Positions 1-9,025 of a stretch of 64,000 bases of DNA are shown piece by piece. A program made the translations under genes and the position numbers. The number at the start of each line of letters is the position of its first letter. Position 1 is the stretch's first letter. The notes beneath the pieces were generated by a model. That model saw nothing but the letters and a program-made list of their open reading frames with translations. It did no database searches and was not told the DNA's origin. The stretch comes from Dermacoccus abyssi (GTDB lineage Bacteria > Actinomycetota > Actinomycetes > Actinomycetales > Dermatophilaceae): the NCBI RefSeq assembly GCF_034541975.1, contig NZ_JAVYJM010000002.1, one strand, 5' to 3'.

Positions 1-934
1 GCGCATCACCCTGGAACAGACCCTCGACCTGCTGCGCACCGTCATCGAGGTGGTCGAGGAGGAAGCGCCGCAGCATGCGCGGGCCGAGGAGCGCGCCACG
101 GTGCGCGAGGCCGTTCTGAGATACGCGCGCGAAGTGGCGTTCGGGGCCGCGCACGTCTATGCCCGAGCCGCGGAGTCACGCGGCGCGTGGGACGCCCGAC
201 TCGAATCCCTCGTCGTCGACGCCGTCGTCCGCGGTGAGCCGGACGAATCCCTCGGCTCGCGTGTCAACGCTCTCGGGTGGGCCGAGGTGCGCGGCGTGAC
301 GGTGGTCGTCGGCTCCAGCCCCGCGGGCGGGGAGTCGAGCGTCGTCGACCCGCTGCGGCGCGCCGCTCGTCATGCCGGCCTCGAGGTGCTCGTCTCGGTC
401 GAAGGGCGACGCATGATCGCCATCATCGGGCCGGTGACGGATCCGATCGAAGCCGCGACGACCCTCGCAGATCATTTCGGACCGGGCCCCGTCGTCTGTG
501 GCCCCAAGGTGCCCCACCTCTACGCTGCCGGGCGTTCCGCCCGCGACGCCATCCGCGGTTACGAGGCGGCGCCGGCGGCACCACAGCTGCCTCGCCCGAC
601 CCGAAGCGACGACCTGCTCGCGGCCAGGGCCGTTGCGGGAGACGACAAGGCGCGCCGCGCGTTGGCCTCCATCGCGACCGGCACGCTCGACGTGGGTTCG
701 CCACTGGGCGACACGGCCCGCACGTACCTGCGCACGGGTTCGCTCGAAGGCACCGCGCGCGAGCTGTTCGTCCACGCCAACACTGTGCGATACCGGCTCG
801 GACGCATCCTCGACGCCACCGACCTCGACCTCACGGACACCCATGACGCGTTCGCTCTGCGGCTCGCGATCATGTTCGCCGACCTCGAGGCCGGGCGCCG
901 CGCACGACGCCCCCGCGGGGACGTCGGCTTGTAG
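1..934 (+). CDS. fasR: PucR-family transcriptional regulator, FasR-like (5' partial)
   Basis: The reading frame is open from base 2, so the gene begins before the window; the GTG at 50 is only an internal in-frame codon. The C-terminus has the PucR-type helix-turn-helix: the stretch ARELFVHANTVRYRLGRI recognises DNA, after a stretch resembling a GGDEF-like middle domain. In Streptomyces the PucR-type protein FasR lies directly upstream of fabD-fabH-acpP-fabF and activates it. Here the same arrangement is seen, with fabD starting 79 bases downstream on the same strand. The role as activator of the fatty-acid operon is therefore inferred from position and family. Confidence 0.85.
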   Translation, partial: RITLEQTLDLLRTVIEVVEEEAPQHARAEERATVREAVLRYAREVAFGAAHVYARAAESRGAWDARLESLVVDAVVRGEPDESLGSRVNALGWAEVRGVTVVVGSSPAGGESSVVDPLRRAARHAGLEVLVSVEGRRMIAIIGPVTDPIEAATTLADHFGPGPVVCGPKVPHLYAAGRSARDAIRGYEAAPAAPQLPRPTRSDDLLAARAVAGDDKARRALASIATGTLDVGSPLGDTARTYLRTGSLEGTARELFVHANTVRYRLGRILDATDLDLTDTHDAFALRLAIMFADLEAGRRARRPRGDVGL

Positions 935-1012
935 GAACCCTACAAATCACACTCGCGAAGTTCGTCGCCCGCCCGGTCGCAGTGCAGGGGCCAGGCCGGG
1001 CAGAGTGGAACC

Positions 1013-2188
1013 GTGCTTGCGATCGTGTGCCCTGGACAGGGCTCCCAGACCCCCGGTTTCCTTCGCCCGTGGCTTGAGCTGCCGGATTTCCGCTCCCGAA
1101 TGACCTGGCTGTCGGCCTGCGCGGGTATGGACCTCGTGCACTACGGCACCGAGGCCGACGCGCCCACCATCAAAGACACGGCCGTCGCGCAGCCCCTCAT
1201 CGTCGCGAGCGGGCTCGTCTCGCTTCTCGCGCTGTTCGAGCACCCCGTCGAGGGCTTCCGTTCGGTCAGCGCCGGTGCGGGCCACAGCGTCGGTGAGATC
1301 ACCGCAGCTGCCGCCGCGGGCGTCCTCACGGCCGAGCAGGCCATGGTGTTCGTGCGTGAGCGCGGCGCCGGAATGGCCGACGCGGCCGCCGTCACCCCCA
1401 CCGGCATGAGCGCCGTCATGGGCGGCGAGCAGAGCGAGGTCGTCGCCCACCTCGAGGCCAAGGGCCTCACCCCCGCCAACATGAACGGCGCCGGCCAGAT
1501 CGTCGCCGCGGGCACGCTCGAGCAGCTCGAGGACCTCAAGGCCGACCCGCCGGCCAAGGCCCGCGTCGTGCCGCTGCCGGTCGCCGGAGCGTTCCACACC
1601 GAGCACATGGCACCCGCGCTGGACCGCCTCTCTGCCTTTGCCGGCGCCATCTCGACGCACGACCCGCGCATCCCGCTCGTGTCAAACAAGGACGGTCTCG
1701 TCGTCCACGACGGCACGAAGGTGCTCAAGCGTCTCGTCACCCAGGTGAGCAACCCGGTTCGCTGGGATCTCACGATGGAGACGTTCAAGGCCATGGGCGT
1801 CACGGGTCTCATCGAGATTCCCCCGGCGGGCACGCTCGTCGGCCTGGCCAAGCGGGCGATGCCCGGCGTCGAGACGCTCGCCGTCAAGACCCCGGACGAC
1901 CTCGACGATGCGCACCGCATGGTGCGGGAGCACGGCGTGCTCGAGGACGACATCGAACCGGCTTGGCGTCTCGTCATCGCGCCGGCCAAGGGCACGATCA
2001 CCCGCGCGCCGCTGGCCGAGGGCGACACGATCCGCCCCGGCGAGACGATCGGCCAGGTCGTCACCGCACGTGACGCCTACAACGCCGTGGCGCCGCACGG
2101 CGGGCGCATCATCGAGTGGCTCGTCGAGGACGAGGACCCGGTGTCGCCCGGCCAGCCGCTCGTCCGCCTGCACCCGGCAGGTGCGTGA
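1013..2188 (+). CDS. fabD: malonyl-CoA:ACP transacylase with C-terminal biotinyl/lipoyl-like domain
   Basis: It transfers malonyl from CoA to acyl carrier protein, supplying the extender unit of type II fatty-acid synthesis in the cytoplasm. CPGQGSQ near the N-terminus, the nucleophile motif GHSVGE (Ser near residue 92) and AFHTEHM are typical of the family. Usual FabD length is about 300-320 aa; this one has 391. The extra 75 residues (from about WRLVIAP) read as a biotinyl/lipoyl-like beta-barrel with two half-repeats. The place where EAMKM would be expected reads ARDAYNA, with no lysine, so it cannot be biotinylated or lipoylated in the normal way. The start is GTG. The stop overlaps the fabH start (ATGA), indicating translational coupling. 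Confidence 0.93.
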   Translation: MLAIVCPGQGSQTPGFLRPWLELPDFRSRMTWLSACAGMDLVHYGTEADAPTIKDTAVAQPLIVASGLVSLLALFEHPVEGFRSVSAGAGHSVGEITAAAAAGVLTAEQAMVFVRERGAGMADAAAVTPTGMSAVMGGEQSEVVAHLEAKGLTPANMNGAGQIVAAGTLEQLEDLKADPPAKARVVPLPVAGAFHTEHMAPALDRLSAFAGAISTHDPRIPLVSNKDGLVVHDGTKVLKRLVTQVSNPVRWDLTMETFKAMGVTGLIEIPPAGTLVGLAKRAMPGVETLAVKTPDDLDDAHRMVREHGVLEDDIEPAWRLVIAPAKGTITRAPLAEGDTIRPGETIGQVVTARDAYNAVAPHGGRIIEWLVEDEDPVSPGQPLVRLHPAGA

Positions 2189-3168
2189 TGGCGACGATCA
2201 CGCAGCGCACCGGAGCCGAGTTCACCCGCGTGCTCGGCGTGGGCGCCTACCGCCCGGAACGCCTCGTGACGAACGACGAGATCGTCGGTCCGATCGATTC
2301 CTCCGACGAGTGGATCCAGGAGCGATCGGGCATCAAGACCCGCCGTTTTGCGCGTCCCGACGAGACGATGCTCGACATGGCCGAGGCCGCCGCCCGTGAG
2401 GCGATCGCGAACTCCGGCATCGACCCGTCACTCATCGACGGTGTCCTCGTCGGTTCGGTCACCCACCACCTGTTCACCCCCGCAGCTGCACCGATGCTCG
2501 CCGACCGCCTCGGGCTCGACAAGCCGGCAGCCATCGACATCGCCGCGGCGTGCGCCGGCTACTGCTTCGGCATCGGCCTGGCCTCGGACATGATCCGCTC
2601 CGGCGATGCGAGCCACGTGCTCGTCATCGGCGCGGAGAAACTGACGGACGTTCTCGACCTCACCGATCGCGGTTCGGCTTTCATCTTCGGTGACGGCGCC
2701 GGGGCGGCCGTCGTCGGCCCGAGCGACCACGTCGGCATCGGCCCGACGATCTGGGGCAGCGACGGCTCCGGTTGGGAGTCGATCCGCCAGGTAGGCGAAG
2801 GCCACCAGGCCGACCCCAAGATCACGATGGCCGGCCAGTCCGTCTTCCGCTGGGCCGTGTGGAGCATGGCTCCGGTGGCACTGCAGGCCGTGGAGGCCGC
2901 AGGGCTGACGCCGGACGACATCGACGTGTTCATCCCCCACCAGGCCAACACGCGCATCATCGACGCGATGGTCAAGCAGATGAAGCTGCCCGAGCACGTC
3001 AAGGTCGCCCGCGACATCGTCGACATGGCCAACACCTCCGCGGCGTCGGTGCCGCTGGCCGCCGAGCGGATGATCCGTGAGGGCGAGGCCAAGAGCGGCG
3101 ACATCGCGCTGCAGATCGGCTTCGGTGCCGGCCTCGCGTACGCCGCGCAGGTCATCGAGATTCCGTAA
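2188..3168 (+). CDS. fabH: beta-ketoacyl-ACP synthase III
   Basis: It condenses a primer acyl-CoA with malonyl-ACP to start fatty-acid synthesis; in actinobacteria it often prefers branched primers. The catalytic triad is visible: Cys in AAACAGY, His in IPHQAN and Asn in ANTSAAS. The product has 326 aa, the normal family length. The frame extends upstream to 2116, but the ATG at 2188 overlaps the fabD stop and begins the conserved region, so it is chosen. It is the second gene of the fab operon. Confidence 0.96.
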   Translation: MATITQRTGAEFTRVLGVGAYRPERLVTNDEIVGPIDSSDEWIQERSGIKTRRFARPDETMLDMAEAAAREAIANSGIDPSLIDGVLVGSVTHHLFTPAAAPMLADRLGLDKPAAIDIAAACAGYCFGIGLASDMIRSGDASHVLVIGAEKLTDVLDLTDRGSAFIFGDGAGAAVVGPSDHVGIGPTIWGSDGSGWESIRQVGEGHQADPKITMAGQSVFRWAVWSMAPVALQAVEAAGLTPDDIDVFIPHQANTRIIDAMVKQMKLPEHVKVARDIVDMANTSAASVPLAAERMIREGEAKSGDIALQIGFGAGLAYAAQVIEIP

Positions 3169-3261
3169 CCCACCAGTTCCCGCGCCTCGGCGGGTAACCC
3201 GAGGTGAGTCAGATACCGACCTCGATCGAATGCCGATCGAGCAACCACAAGGAGAGACACC

Positions 3262-3510
3262 ATGGCTGCTTCCGAGCAGGAGATCCTCGCCGGCCTCGCC
3301 GAGATCGTCAACGAGGAGACGGGCATCGACGCCTCGTCGGTCCAGTCGGACAAGTCCTTCACCGACGACCTCGACATCGACTCGCTGTCGATGATGACGA
3401 TCGTCGTCAACGCCGAGGAGAAGTTCGGCGTGCGCATCCCGGACGAAGAGGTCAAGAACCTCGTCACCGTCGGCGACGCCGTCAACTACATCAAGAACGC
3501 CCAGGCCTGA
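3262..3510 (+). CDS. acpP: acyl carrier protein
   Basis: This small acidic protein of 82 aa carries growing acyl chains on a phosphopantetheine arm. The attachment Ser lies in DLDIDSLSMM, the DSL motif recognised by ACP synthase. A strong ribosome binding site (AAGGAGAG) sits a few bases before the ATG, fitting the high expression usual for ACP. The 93-base gap after fabH has no obvious gene. It belongs to the fab operon between fabH and fabF. Confidence 0.97.
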   Translation: MAASEQEILAGLAEIVNEETGIDASSVQSDKSFTDDLDIDSLSMMTIVVNAEEKFGVRIPDEEVKNLVTVGDAVNYIKNAQA

Positions 3511-3604
3511 ACCTTCACCAGGCCGGACGACGGTGGCTCACCCGCTCGGTGAGCCACCGCGTCCCACCCGCTTCCGTCACACCCCGCACCGAGGAGTTCG
3601 CCTC

Positions 3605-4855
3605 ATGAGCGAGAACCGCCGAGTCGTCATCACCGGCCTTGGAGCCACCACTCCGCTGGGCGCCACCGCGCCCGCCACCTGGGAAGCTCTGCTGGCCGGC
3701 AAGAGCGGCGCCCGCACCCTTGAGGAGAGCTGGGTGAGCGAGTACGAGCTGCCCGTCACCTTCGCCGCCACGCTCGCCGAGAGCCCTGCCTCGACGCTGG
3801 CGAAGGTCGAGCTCAAGCGCATGGACCCGTTCACGCAGTACGCCATGGTGGCGGCTCGCGAGGCGTGGGCCGACGCCGGCTCCCCCGAGGTCGAACCGGC
3901 GCGCCTCGCCTCCGCCATCGGTACGGGTATCGGCGGCGTGCAGTCGCTGCTCGACCAGTACGACGTGCTCAAGGAGAAGGGCGCGCGTCGCATCTACCCC
4001 CTCACTGTGCCGATGCTCATGCCGAACGCTGCCTCCGGCAACGTGTCGATGGAGTTCGGCGCCAAGGCGGGCGCTCACACGTCGGTTTCCGCGTGTTCCT
4101 CGGGTGCGGAGTCGATGGGCTTCGCGGCCCAGATGATCGCCTCCGGTCGAGCCGACATGGCCATCGCCGGCGGTAGCGAAGCACCGATGCACCCGCTGCC
4201 GATCGCCGGTTTCGCTGCTGCGCGCGCCATGTCGACGCGCAACGACTCCCCCGAGACTGCTTCGCGTCCGTGGGCTCCCGACCGTGACGGCTTCGTGCTC
4301 GGCGAGGGCGCGGCTGTCGTCGTGCTCGAGGAGTACGATCACGCCAAGGCCCGTGGCGCCACGATCTACGCCGAGTTCGCGGGGCTGGGAATGTCCGCTG
4401 ACTCCTACCACATCACCGCCGGCGACCCGGAGGGTGCAGGTGCCGCTCGCGCCATGACCGAGGCCATCACGAGCGCCGGGCTGACGCCCGCCGACATCGT
4501 GCACATCAACGCCCACGCCACCTCGACGCCGGTCGGTGACGTCGCGGAAGCCACCGCGATCCGCCGTGCGTTCGGTGACGCTGCCGGTGGCATCGCGGTC
4601 ACCGGCACGAAGTCGATGACGGGCCACCTCCTCGGTGCCGCAGGTGCACTCGAGACGCTCATCGCGGCTCTCACCGTCCATCACCGCCTCGTGCCGGCCA
4701 CGATCAACGTCGACGAGGTGGACGAGCCGTTCGCCGACCTCGACCTCGTGCGCGGCGAGGCGCGCAAGCTGCCCGACGGCGACGTCGCCGTTCTCAACAA
4801 CTCGTTCGGCTTCGGCGGCCACAACGTCGCCGTAACCCTCAGGAGTGCTTCATGA
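3605..4855 (+). CDS. fabF: beta-ketoacyl-ACP synthase II
   Basis: This is the elongating condensing enzyme of type II fatty-acid synthesis. The Cys-His-His triad is seen in VSACSSGAE, INAHATSTPVGD and the C-terminal NNSFGFGGHN region. The open frame begins at 3533, but the ATG at 3605 has a GAGGAG site upstream and starts MSENRRVVITGLG, the conserved N-terminus. The product is 416 aa, standard for FabF. The stop overlaps the next gene's start by 4 bases. Confidence 0.96.
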   Translation: MSENRRVVITGLGATTPLGATAPATWEALLAGKSGARTLEESWVSEYELPVTFAATLAESPASTLAKVELKRMDPFTQYAMVAAREAWADAGSPEVEPARLASAIGTGIGGVQSLLDQYDVLKEKGARRIYPLTVPMLMPNAASGNVSMEFGAKAGAHTSVSACSSGAESMGFAAQMIASGRADMAIAGGSEAPMHPLPIAGFAAARAMSTRNDSPETASRPWAPDRDGFVLGEGAAVVVLEEYDHAKARGATIYAEFAGLGMSADSYHITAGDPEGAGAARAMTEAITSAGLTPADIVHINAHATSTPVGDVAEATAIRRAFGDAAGGIAVTGTKSMTGHLLGAAGALETLIAALTVHHRLVPATINVDEVDEPFADLDLVRGEARKLPDGDVAVLNNSFGFGGHNVAVTLRSAS

Positions 4856-6267
4856 ACGCCCTCACCGCTGCGCCGGAGGCGCCTGCCGCCGACCCGCGCG
4901 ACCCGAACCTGCGTCTGGAGAACTTCCTCGACGACGGCACGGTGGAGATCATCAACGAGGTCGAGAAGTCGGGCTTCGTCTCGGCGCGTGGCCGCGCGAA
5001 CGGCGCACCCGTCGTCGTGTTCTGCTCCGACGCTCGCGTCCAGGGCGGTGCCATGGGCGTCGAGGGCTGCAAGGCCATCGTCGAGGCGTACGACATCGCT
5101 CTCGCCGAAGGCACGCCGATCATCGGCCTGTGGCACTCGGGTGGTGCCCGCCTCGCGGAGGGCGTGGTCAGCCTCCACGCCGTGGGTGAGGTGTTCGCCA
5201 TCATGACGCGCGCCTCGGGCAAGATCCCGCAGATCTCCGTCGTCATCGGCGCGGCCGCGGGCGGCGCGGCGTACGGCCCGGCCCTCACGGACGTCGTCAT
5301 CATGGCCGAGAAGGGCCGCATCTTCGTCACCGGTCCTGACGTCGTGCGCAGCGTCACCGGAGAGAACGTCGACGCCGCGCGCCTGGGTGGCCCGGAGCCA
5401 CACGGGCGTCGTTCGGGTGTGGTCCACGTCGTGACGGAGACCGAGGACGAGGCGTTCGAGCGCGGACGCCTGCTCGCCTCGCTCATGGCCGATCAGCGTG
5501 AGTTCGATGTCGCGGGCACCGAGGAACGCGACCTGGGCGAAACGTTCCCCGAGAACGCGAAGCGTGCCTACGACGTGCACCCGCTCGTCGACAACCTCTT
5601 CGACGACGCGGCCGAGATCATCGAGCTCCACGCGAAGTGGGCGCCGAACATCGTCACGGCCCTGGGGCGTTTCGGCGGACGCACGGTCGGCGTCATCGCG
5701 AACAACCCGATGCGCCTCGGTGGCTGCCTCGACTCCCCCGCCGCCGAGAAGACAGCCCGCTTCGTGCGTATGTGCGACGCGTTCGGCATCCCGCTCGTCG
5801 TCCTCGTCGACGTTCCGGGTTACCTGCCGGGCGTCGGCCAGGAGTGGGACGGTGTCGTTCGCCGCGGCGCGAAGCTGCTGCACGCGTTCGGCGAGTCGGT
5901 GGTCCCGCGCGTGACGCTCGTGACGCGCAAGACGTACGGCGGCGCATACATCGCGATGAACAGCCGTTCGCTCGGCGCGACGAAGGTGTTCGCGTGGCCG
6001 AGCGCGGAGGTGGCCGTCATGGGTCACGTCGCGGCCGTGCGCATCCTGCACCGCCGTCGTCTGGCCGAGGTCGAGATCGACGACCGTGCGCGCGTCGAGG
6101 AGGAACTGGCAGCGGAGCACGCAGTGCTCGCCGGCGGCTTGGAGCGCGCGCAGGAGATCGGTGTCGTCGACGAGGTCGTCGAGCCGACGAAGACGCGCGG
6201 AGCACTCGTGGCTGCGCTCGCCGAGGCTCCGGCTCGCCGAGGCGAGCACGGCAACATTCCGCTGTGA
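4852..6267 (+). CDS. accD: acyl-CoA carboxylase carboxyltransferase beta subunit (AccD6-like)
   Basis: It moves the carboxyl group from biotin-carboxyl carrier protein to acetyl- or propionyl-CoA, making malonyl-CoA (or methylmalonyl-CoA). The two crotonase-like halves typical of AccD/PccB are present, with oxyanion-hole glycine motifs such as GAAAGGAAYGPAL and later DVPGYLPGVGQEWDG. The product is 471 aa. Its position at the end of the fab operon matches accD6, which closes the FAS-II operon in mycobacteria, so malonyl-CoA supply for FabD is the likely job. Substrate preference cannot be told by eye. No biotin carboxylase subunit is nearby. Confidence 0.9.
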   Translation: MNALTAAPEAPAADPRDPNLRLENFLDDGTVEIINEVEKSGFVSARGRANGAPVVVFCSDARVQGGAMGVEGCKAIVEAYDIALAEGTPIIGLWHSGGARLAEGVVSLHAVGEVFAIMTRASGKIPQISVVIGAAAGGAAYGPALTDVVIMAEKGRIFVTGPDVVRSVTGENVDAARLGGPEPHGRRSGVVHVVTETEDEAFERGRLLASLMADQREFDVAGTEERDLGETFPENAKRAYDVHPLVDNLFDDAAEIIELHAKWAPNIVTALGRFGGRTVGVIANNPMRLGGCLDSPAAEKTARFVRMCDAFGIPLVVLVDVPGYLPGVGQEWDGVVRRGAKLLHAFGESVVPRVTLVTRKTYGGAYIAMNSRSLGATKVFAWPSAEVAVMGHVAAVRILHRRRLAEVEIDDRARVEEELAAEHAVLAGGLERAQEIGVVDEVVEPTKTRGALVAALAEAPARRGEHGNIPL

Positions 6268-6290
6268 CGTTCGCTCACTGACTGCACGCG

Positions 6291-6329
6291 AAAGGGCGGT
6301 GCCTCCCCCAGAGGAAGGCACCGCCCTTT
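6291..6329. terminator. bidirectional terminator after accD
   Basis: A perfect 14-bp stem (6291-6304 with 6316-6329) encloses an 11-base loop. It has A and T runs at its ends, so it can stop transcripts of accD (plus) and of the DUF3145 gene (minus), which converge here. Confidence 0.85.
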
Positions 6330-6347
6330 GGTGTGTGGGCGTCGGGG

Positions 6348-6863
6348 TCAGCCGACGCGGTGGAGCCAGCGCACGGGCGCACCGTCACCGGCGTACCGGA
6401 AGGGCTCCAGTTCCTGGTCCCAGGCCGTGCCGAGCAGTTCGGCCATCTCGGCGCGGAACTCCTGCGGGTCGCCGCCGCTCGCCATGAGGGCGCTGCGCAG
6501 TCGGTCCTCGCCGACGACGGCGTCGCCGCTGGCGGAGGTCCAGGTGTGATGGATGCCCAGGCTGGGCGTGTGCGACCAACGCGAGCCGTCCGTGCCGGCC
6601 GAGGGCTCTTCGGTGACCTCGTAGCGCACGTGATCCCAGCCGCGCAGGGCGCTGGCGAGCCGCGCGCCGGTACCGGCGTCACCGGCCCAGCTGAACTCGG
6701 TGCGCACGAGGCCGGGCGCGACGGGCTGATCGGTCCACTCGAGGGACACGTCGAGGCCCAGGATGCTCTCCAGGGCCCATTCGATGTGCGGGCACAGCGC
6801 CGCTGGGGTGGAGTGAACGAACACCACCCCGCGGGTCATGACGCGTGAGGACGTCATCGACAT
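6348..6863 (-). CDS. DUF3145 family protein
   Basis: The 171-aa protein fits the actinobacterial DUF3145 family, which commonly lies next to the fatty-acid operon; its function is unknown. It contains RGVVFVHSTPAALCPHIEWA and a C-terminal EFRAEMAELLGTAWDQELEPF stretch. The start at 6863 is supported by AGGAGG five bases upstream; a later Met (MTRGVVF) is the other candidate. No membrane segment or signal peptide is seen. It is convergent with accD and shares its terminator. Confidence 0.85.
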   Translation of the reverse strand: MSMTSSRVMTRGVVFVHSTPAALCPHIEWALESILGLDVSLEWTDQPVAPGLVRTEFSWAGDAGTGARLASALRGWDHVRYEVTEEPSAGTDGSRWSHTPSLGIHHTWTSASGDAVVGEDRLRSALMASGGDPQEFRAEMAELLGTAWDQELEPFRYAGDGAPVRWLHRVG

Positions 6864-7019
6864 CCGAACCTCCTGTGTGCGCGAGGGACGTCTTCCCCAA
6901 CGACCTCATGCGATTTCAGGTGTTCGAACTGTGCGGTTGTGGCCCCATCATGCCTCACGGGGCACGGCGAAGGCGAGAACGCCGCGCGGGCGGGCGCGGT
7001 CGAATACTGGACTTCGGAG

Positions 7020-7093
7020 TAGGGCGGGTGGGGCTTGAACCCACGACCCAAGGATTATGAGTCCTCTGCTCTGACCGGCTGAGCTACCGCCCC
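7020..7093 (-). tRNA. tRNA-Met (CAT)
   Basis: Read on the minus strand the 74-base cloverleaf is complete. The acceptor begins GGGGCGG, the D arm contains AGCTCAGCCGG, and the anticodon loop CTCATAA gives CAT. The T arm GTGGG-TTCAAGC-CCCAC and the acceptor 3' strand follow. CCA is not encoded. It looks like elongator tRNA-Met rather than initiator, because the first pair is G-U instead of a mismatch; tRNA-Ile2 (modified CAT) is not excluded. Confidence 0.93.
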
Positions 7094-7299
7094 GAGCCCG
7101 GCGCTCAGGCGCCCGGCACTCGCGGAAGTGTAGCCGCTCGCTCCCAAGGACGAGTCCGCAGCCAACACCGGGTGCAGCGCCCACGTGGCCGCGAACCCCC
7201 AAAACCCTGTCATACCTATGCTGGTGTGTTTGTACCGATTAGGTCACAGGTGAGCATCCGGTAGCGCTCATCCGTGCAGGCGTTACTACGCTCACATCC

Positions 7300-8088
7300 A
7301 TGACTGGAGCCACCACTGCCACCGAGCAGTCCGACATCCGGGCGAAGCGCGGCGAGCCGCTCGTCGTTCTCGAGGGTGTCAACAAGCACTACGGTGACCT
7401 GCATGTCCTGAAGGACATTAACCTCACGATCAACCGCGGCGAGGTCGTCGTCATCCTCGGCCCGTCGGGTTCGGGTAAGTCGACGCTGTGCCGCACGATC
7501 AACCGCCTCGAGACGATCGAGAACGGCACGATCCAGATCGACGGCAAGGAGCTTCCCGCCGAGGGAGCGGGCCTCGCGAAGCTGCGCGCCGACGTCGGGA
7601 TGGTCTTCCAGTCGTTCAACCTCTTCGCCCACAAGACGATTCTCGACAACGTGACCCTCGGCCCGATCAAGGTGCGCAAGAAGTCCAAGGGCGACGCCGA
7701 GTCGCGCGCCATGGAACTGCTCAAGCGCGTGGGCGTCGACCACCAGGCCAAGAAGTTCCCGGCCCAGCTCTCCGGCGGTCAGCAGCAGCGTGTGGCCATC
7801 GCGCGCTCTCTCGCCATGGAGCCGAAGGTCATGCTCTTCGACGAGCCCACCTCCGCCCTCGACCCCGAGATGATCAACGAGGTCCTCGACGTCATGGCGC
7901 AGCTGGCCAAGGAGGGCATGACGATGATCGTCGTCACGCACGAGATGGGCTTCGCCCGTCGCGCTGCCGACCGCGTCATCTTCATGGCCGACGGAGAGAT
8001 CCTCGAGCAGGCTGAGCCCGAAGAGTTCTTCACCAACCCCAAGTCCGATCGCGCCAAGGATTTCCTCGGCAAGATCCTCACCCACTGA
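7300..8088 (+). CDS. gluA: glutamate-type ABC transporter, ATP-binding protein
   Basis: This ATPase drives a polar amino-acid importer. The Walker A motif GPSGSGKST, Q-loop region FQSFNLF, signature LSGGQQQR and Walker B VMLFDEP are in order over 262 aa, with a short N-terminal extension. The gene order ATPase, binding protein, permease, permease matches gluABCD of Corynebacterium, so glutamate is the probable substrate. It starts the four-gene operon; 34 bases separate it from gluB. Confidence 0.93.
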   Translation: MTGATTATEQSDIRAKRGEPLVVLEGVNKHYGDLHVLKDINLTINRGEVVVILGPSGSGKSTLCRTINRLETIENGTIQIDGKELPAEGAGLAKLRADVGMVFQSFNLFAHKTILDNVTLGPIKVRKKSKGDAESRAMELLKRVGVDHQAKKFPAQLSGGQQQRVAIARSLAMEPKVMLFDEPTSALDPEMINEVLDVMAQLAKEGMTMIVVTHEMGFARRAADRVIFMADGEILEQAEPEEFFTNPKSDRAKDFLGKILTH

Positions 8089-8122
8089 CCCTCGGGTCAG
8101 GTCTTTTACCAGGAGGAAATCC

Positions 8123-8950
8123 ATGATGAAGCGCGCAATCGCCACGGTCGGCGTCGCGTCCCTCGCCCTCGGCCTCAGCGCCTGTGGCGGCAGTGACGAC
8201 GAGTCGAGCTCCGGCTCGGGCGACAAGGTCAAGATCGGCATCAAGTTCGACCAGCCGGGTCTCGGCCTCAAGGCCGGTTCCGACTACAAGGGTCTCGACG
8301 TCGACGTCGCCAAGTACGTCGCCAAGGAAATGGGCTACGAGGCGGACAAGATCGAGTTCGTCGAAACGCCGTCCAAGCAGCGCGAGAAGATGCTCGAGAA
8401 CGGCTCCGTGAAGATGATCTTCGCGACCTACTCGATCACCGACAAGCGCAAGAAGGTCGTCTCCTTCGGCGGCCCCTACTTCATCGCCGGCCAGTCGGTC
8501 CTCGTGAAGTCGGACAGCTCGATCAAGAGCGTCTCCGACCTGTCGGGCAAGAAGGTCTGCTCCGTCACCGGTTCGACGTCGGTCGACAACCTCAAGGAGA
8601 AGCAGCCGAACCTCGTGCCCCAGAAGTACGACAAGTACTCCGAGTGTGCTGACGCTCTCGCCTCGGGCGCCATCGAGGCCATGACGACGGACAACACGAT
8701 CCTCGCCGGCTACGCCAACCAGGATGCCTACAAGGGCAAGTTCAAGCTCGTCGGTGACCCGTTCACCGAGGAGAAGTACGGCGTCGGCCTGAAGAAGGGC
8801 GACAAGGCCACCTGCGAGAAGGTCAACGCCGCGATCAAGAAGATGGTCGACTCCGGCGAGTGGAAGAAGGCCGTCGAGGCCAACCTCGGCGCCGACTTCA
8901 AGTACGACACCAAGGTGAACCCGCCGAAGTCGTTCGAAGCCTGCTCCTGA
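8123..8950 (+). CDS. gluB: glutamate-binding lipoprotein of ABC transporter
   Basis: This extracellular solute-binding protein of 275 aa catches the amino acid for GluCD. The N-terminus is a lipoprotein signal peptide with lipobox LSAC, followed by a Gly/Ser-rich linker. The mature part is a family 3 (PBPb) binding fold, with FVETPSKQREKML and the YSITDKRKKVVSFGGPY region. AGGAGG lies upstream of two successive ATGs (8123 and 8126). A stem-loop directly downstream may raise its mRNA level relative to gluC. Confidence 0.93.
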   Translation: MMKRAIATVGVASLALGLSACGGSDDESSSGSGDKVKIGIKFDQPGLGLKAGSDYKGLDVDVAKYVAKEMGYEADKIEFVETPSKQREKMLENGSVKMIFATYSITDKRKKVVSFGGPYFIAGQSVLVKSDSSIKSVSDLSGKKVCSVTGSTSVDNLKEKQPNLVPQKYDKYSECADALASGAIEAMTTDNTILAGYANQDAYKGKFKLVGDPFTEEKYGVGLKKGDKATCEKVNAAIKKMVDSGEWKKAVEANLGADFKYDTKVNPPKSFEACS

Positions 8951-8962
8951 TCTATCTGACGC

Positions 8963-9002
8963 GGCGGGTGGGGCCGGTGAACTTTCACCAGCCCCACCCG
9001 CC
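8963..9002 (+). promoter_or_regulatory. intercistronic stem-loop between gluB and gluC
   Basis: Arms 8963-8974 and 8991-9002 are perfect 12-bp complements, with a further GTGA/TCAC pairing inside the loop. There is no T run, so it is more likely a weak terminator or mRNA-stabilising element that gives more binding protein than permease, as is common in ABC importers. Confidence 0.65.
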
Positions 9003-9025
9003 TCGCACGTTCCGAAAGGCATTGC

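Noticed and set aside
176..844. Long antisense frames over core genes (for example 176-844, 3515-4822, 11275-12945)
   Set aside because: High-GC codon bias gives long open antisense frames; all are Arg/Gly/Asp-rich, match no family and lie opposite well-supported genes.
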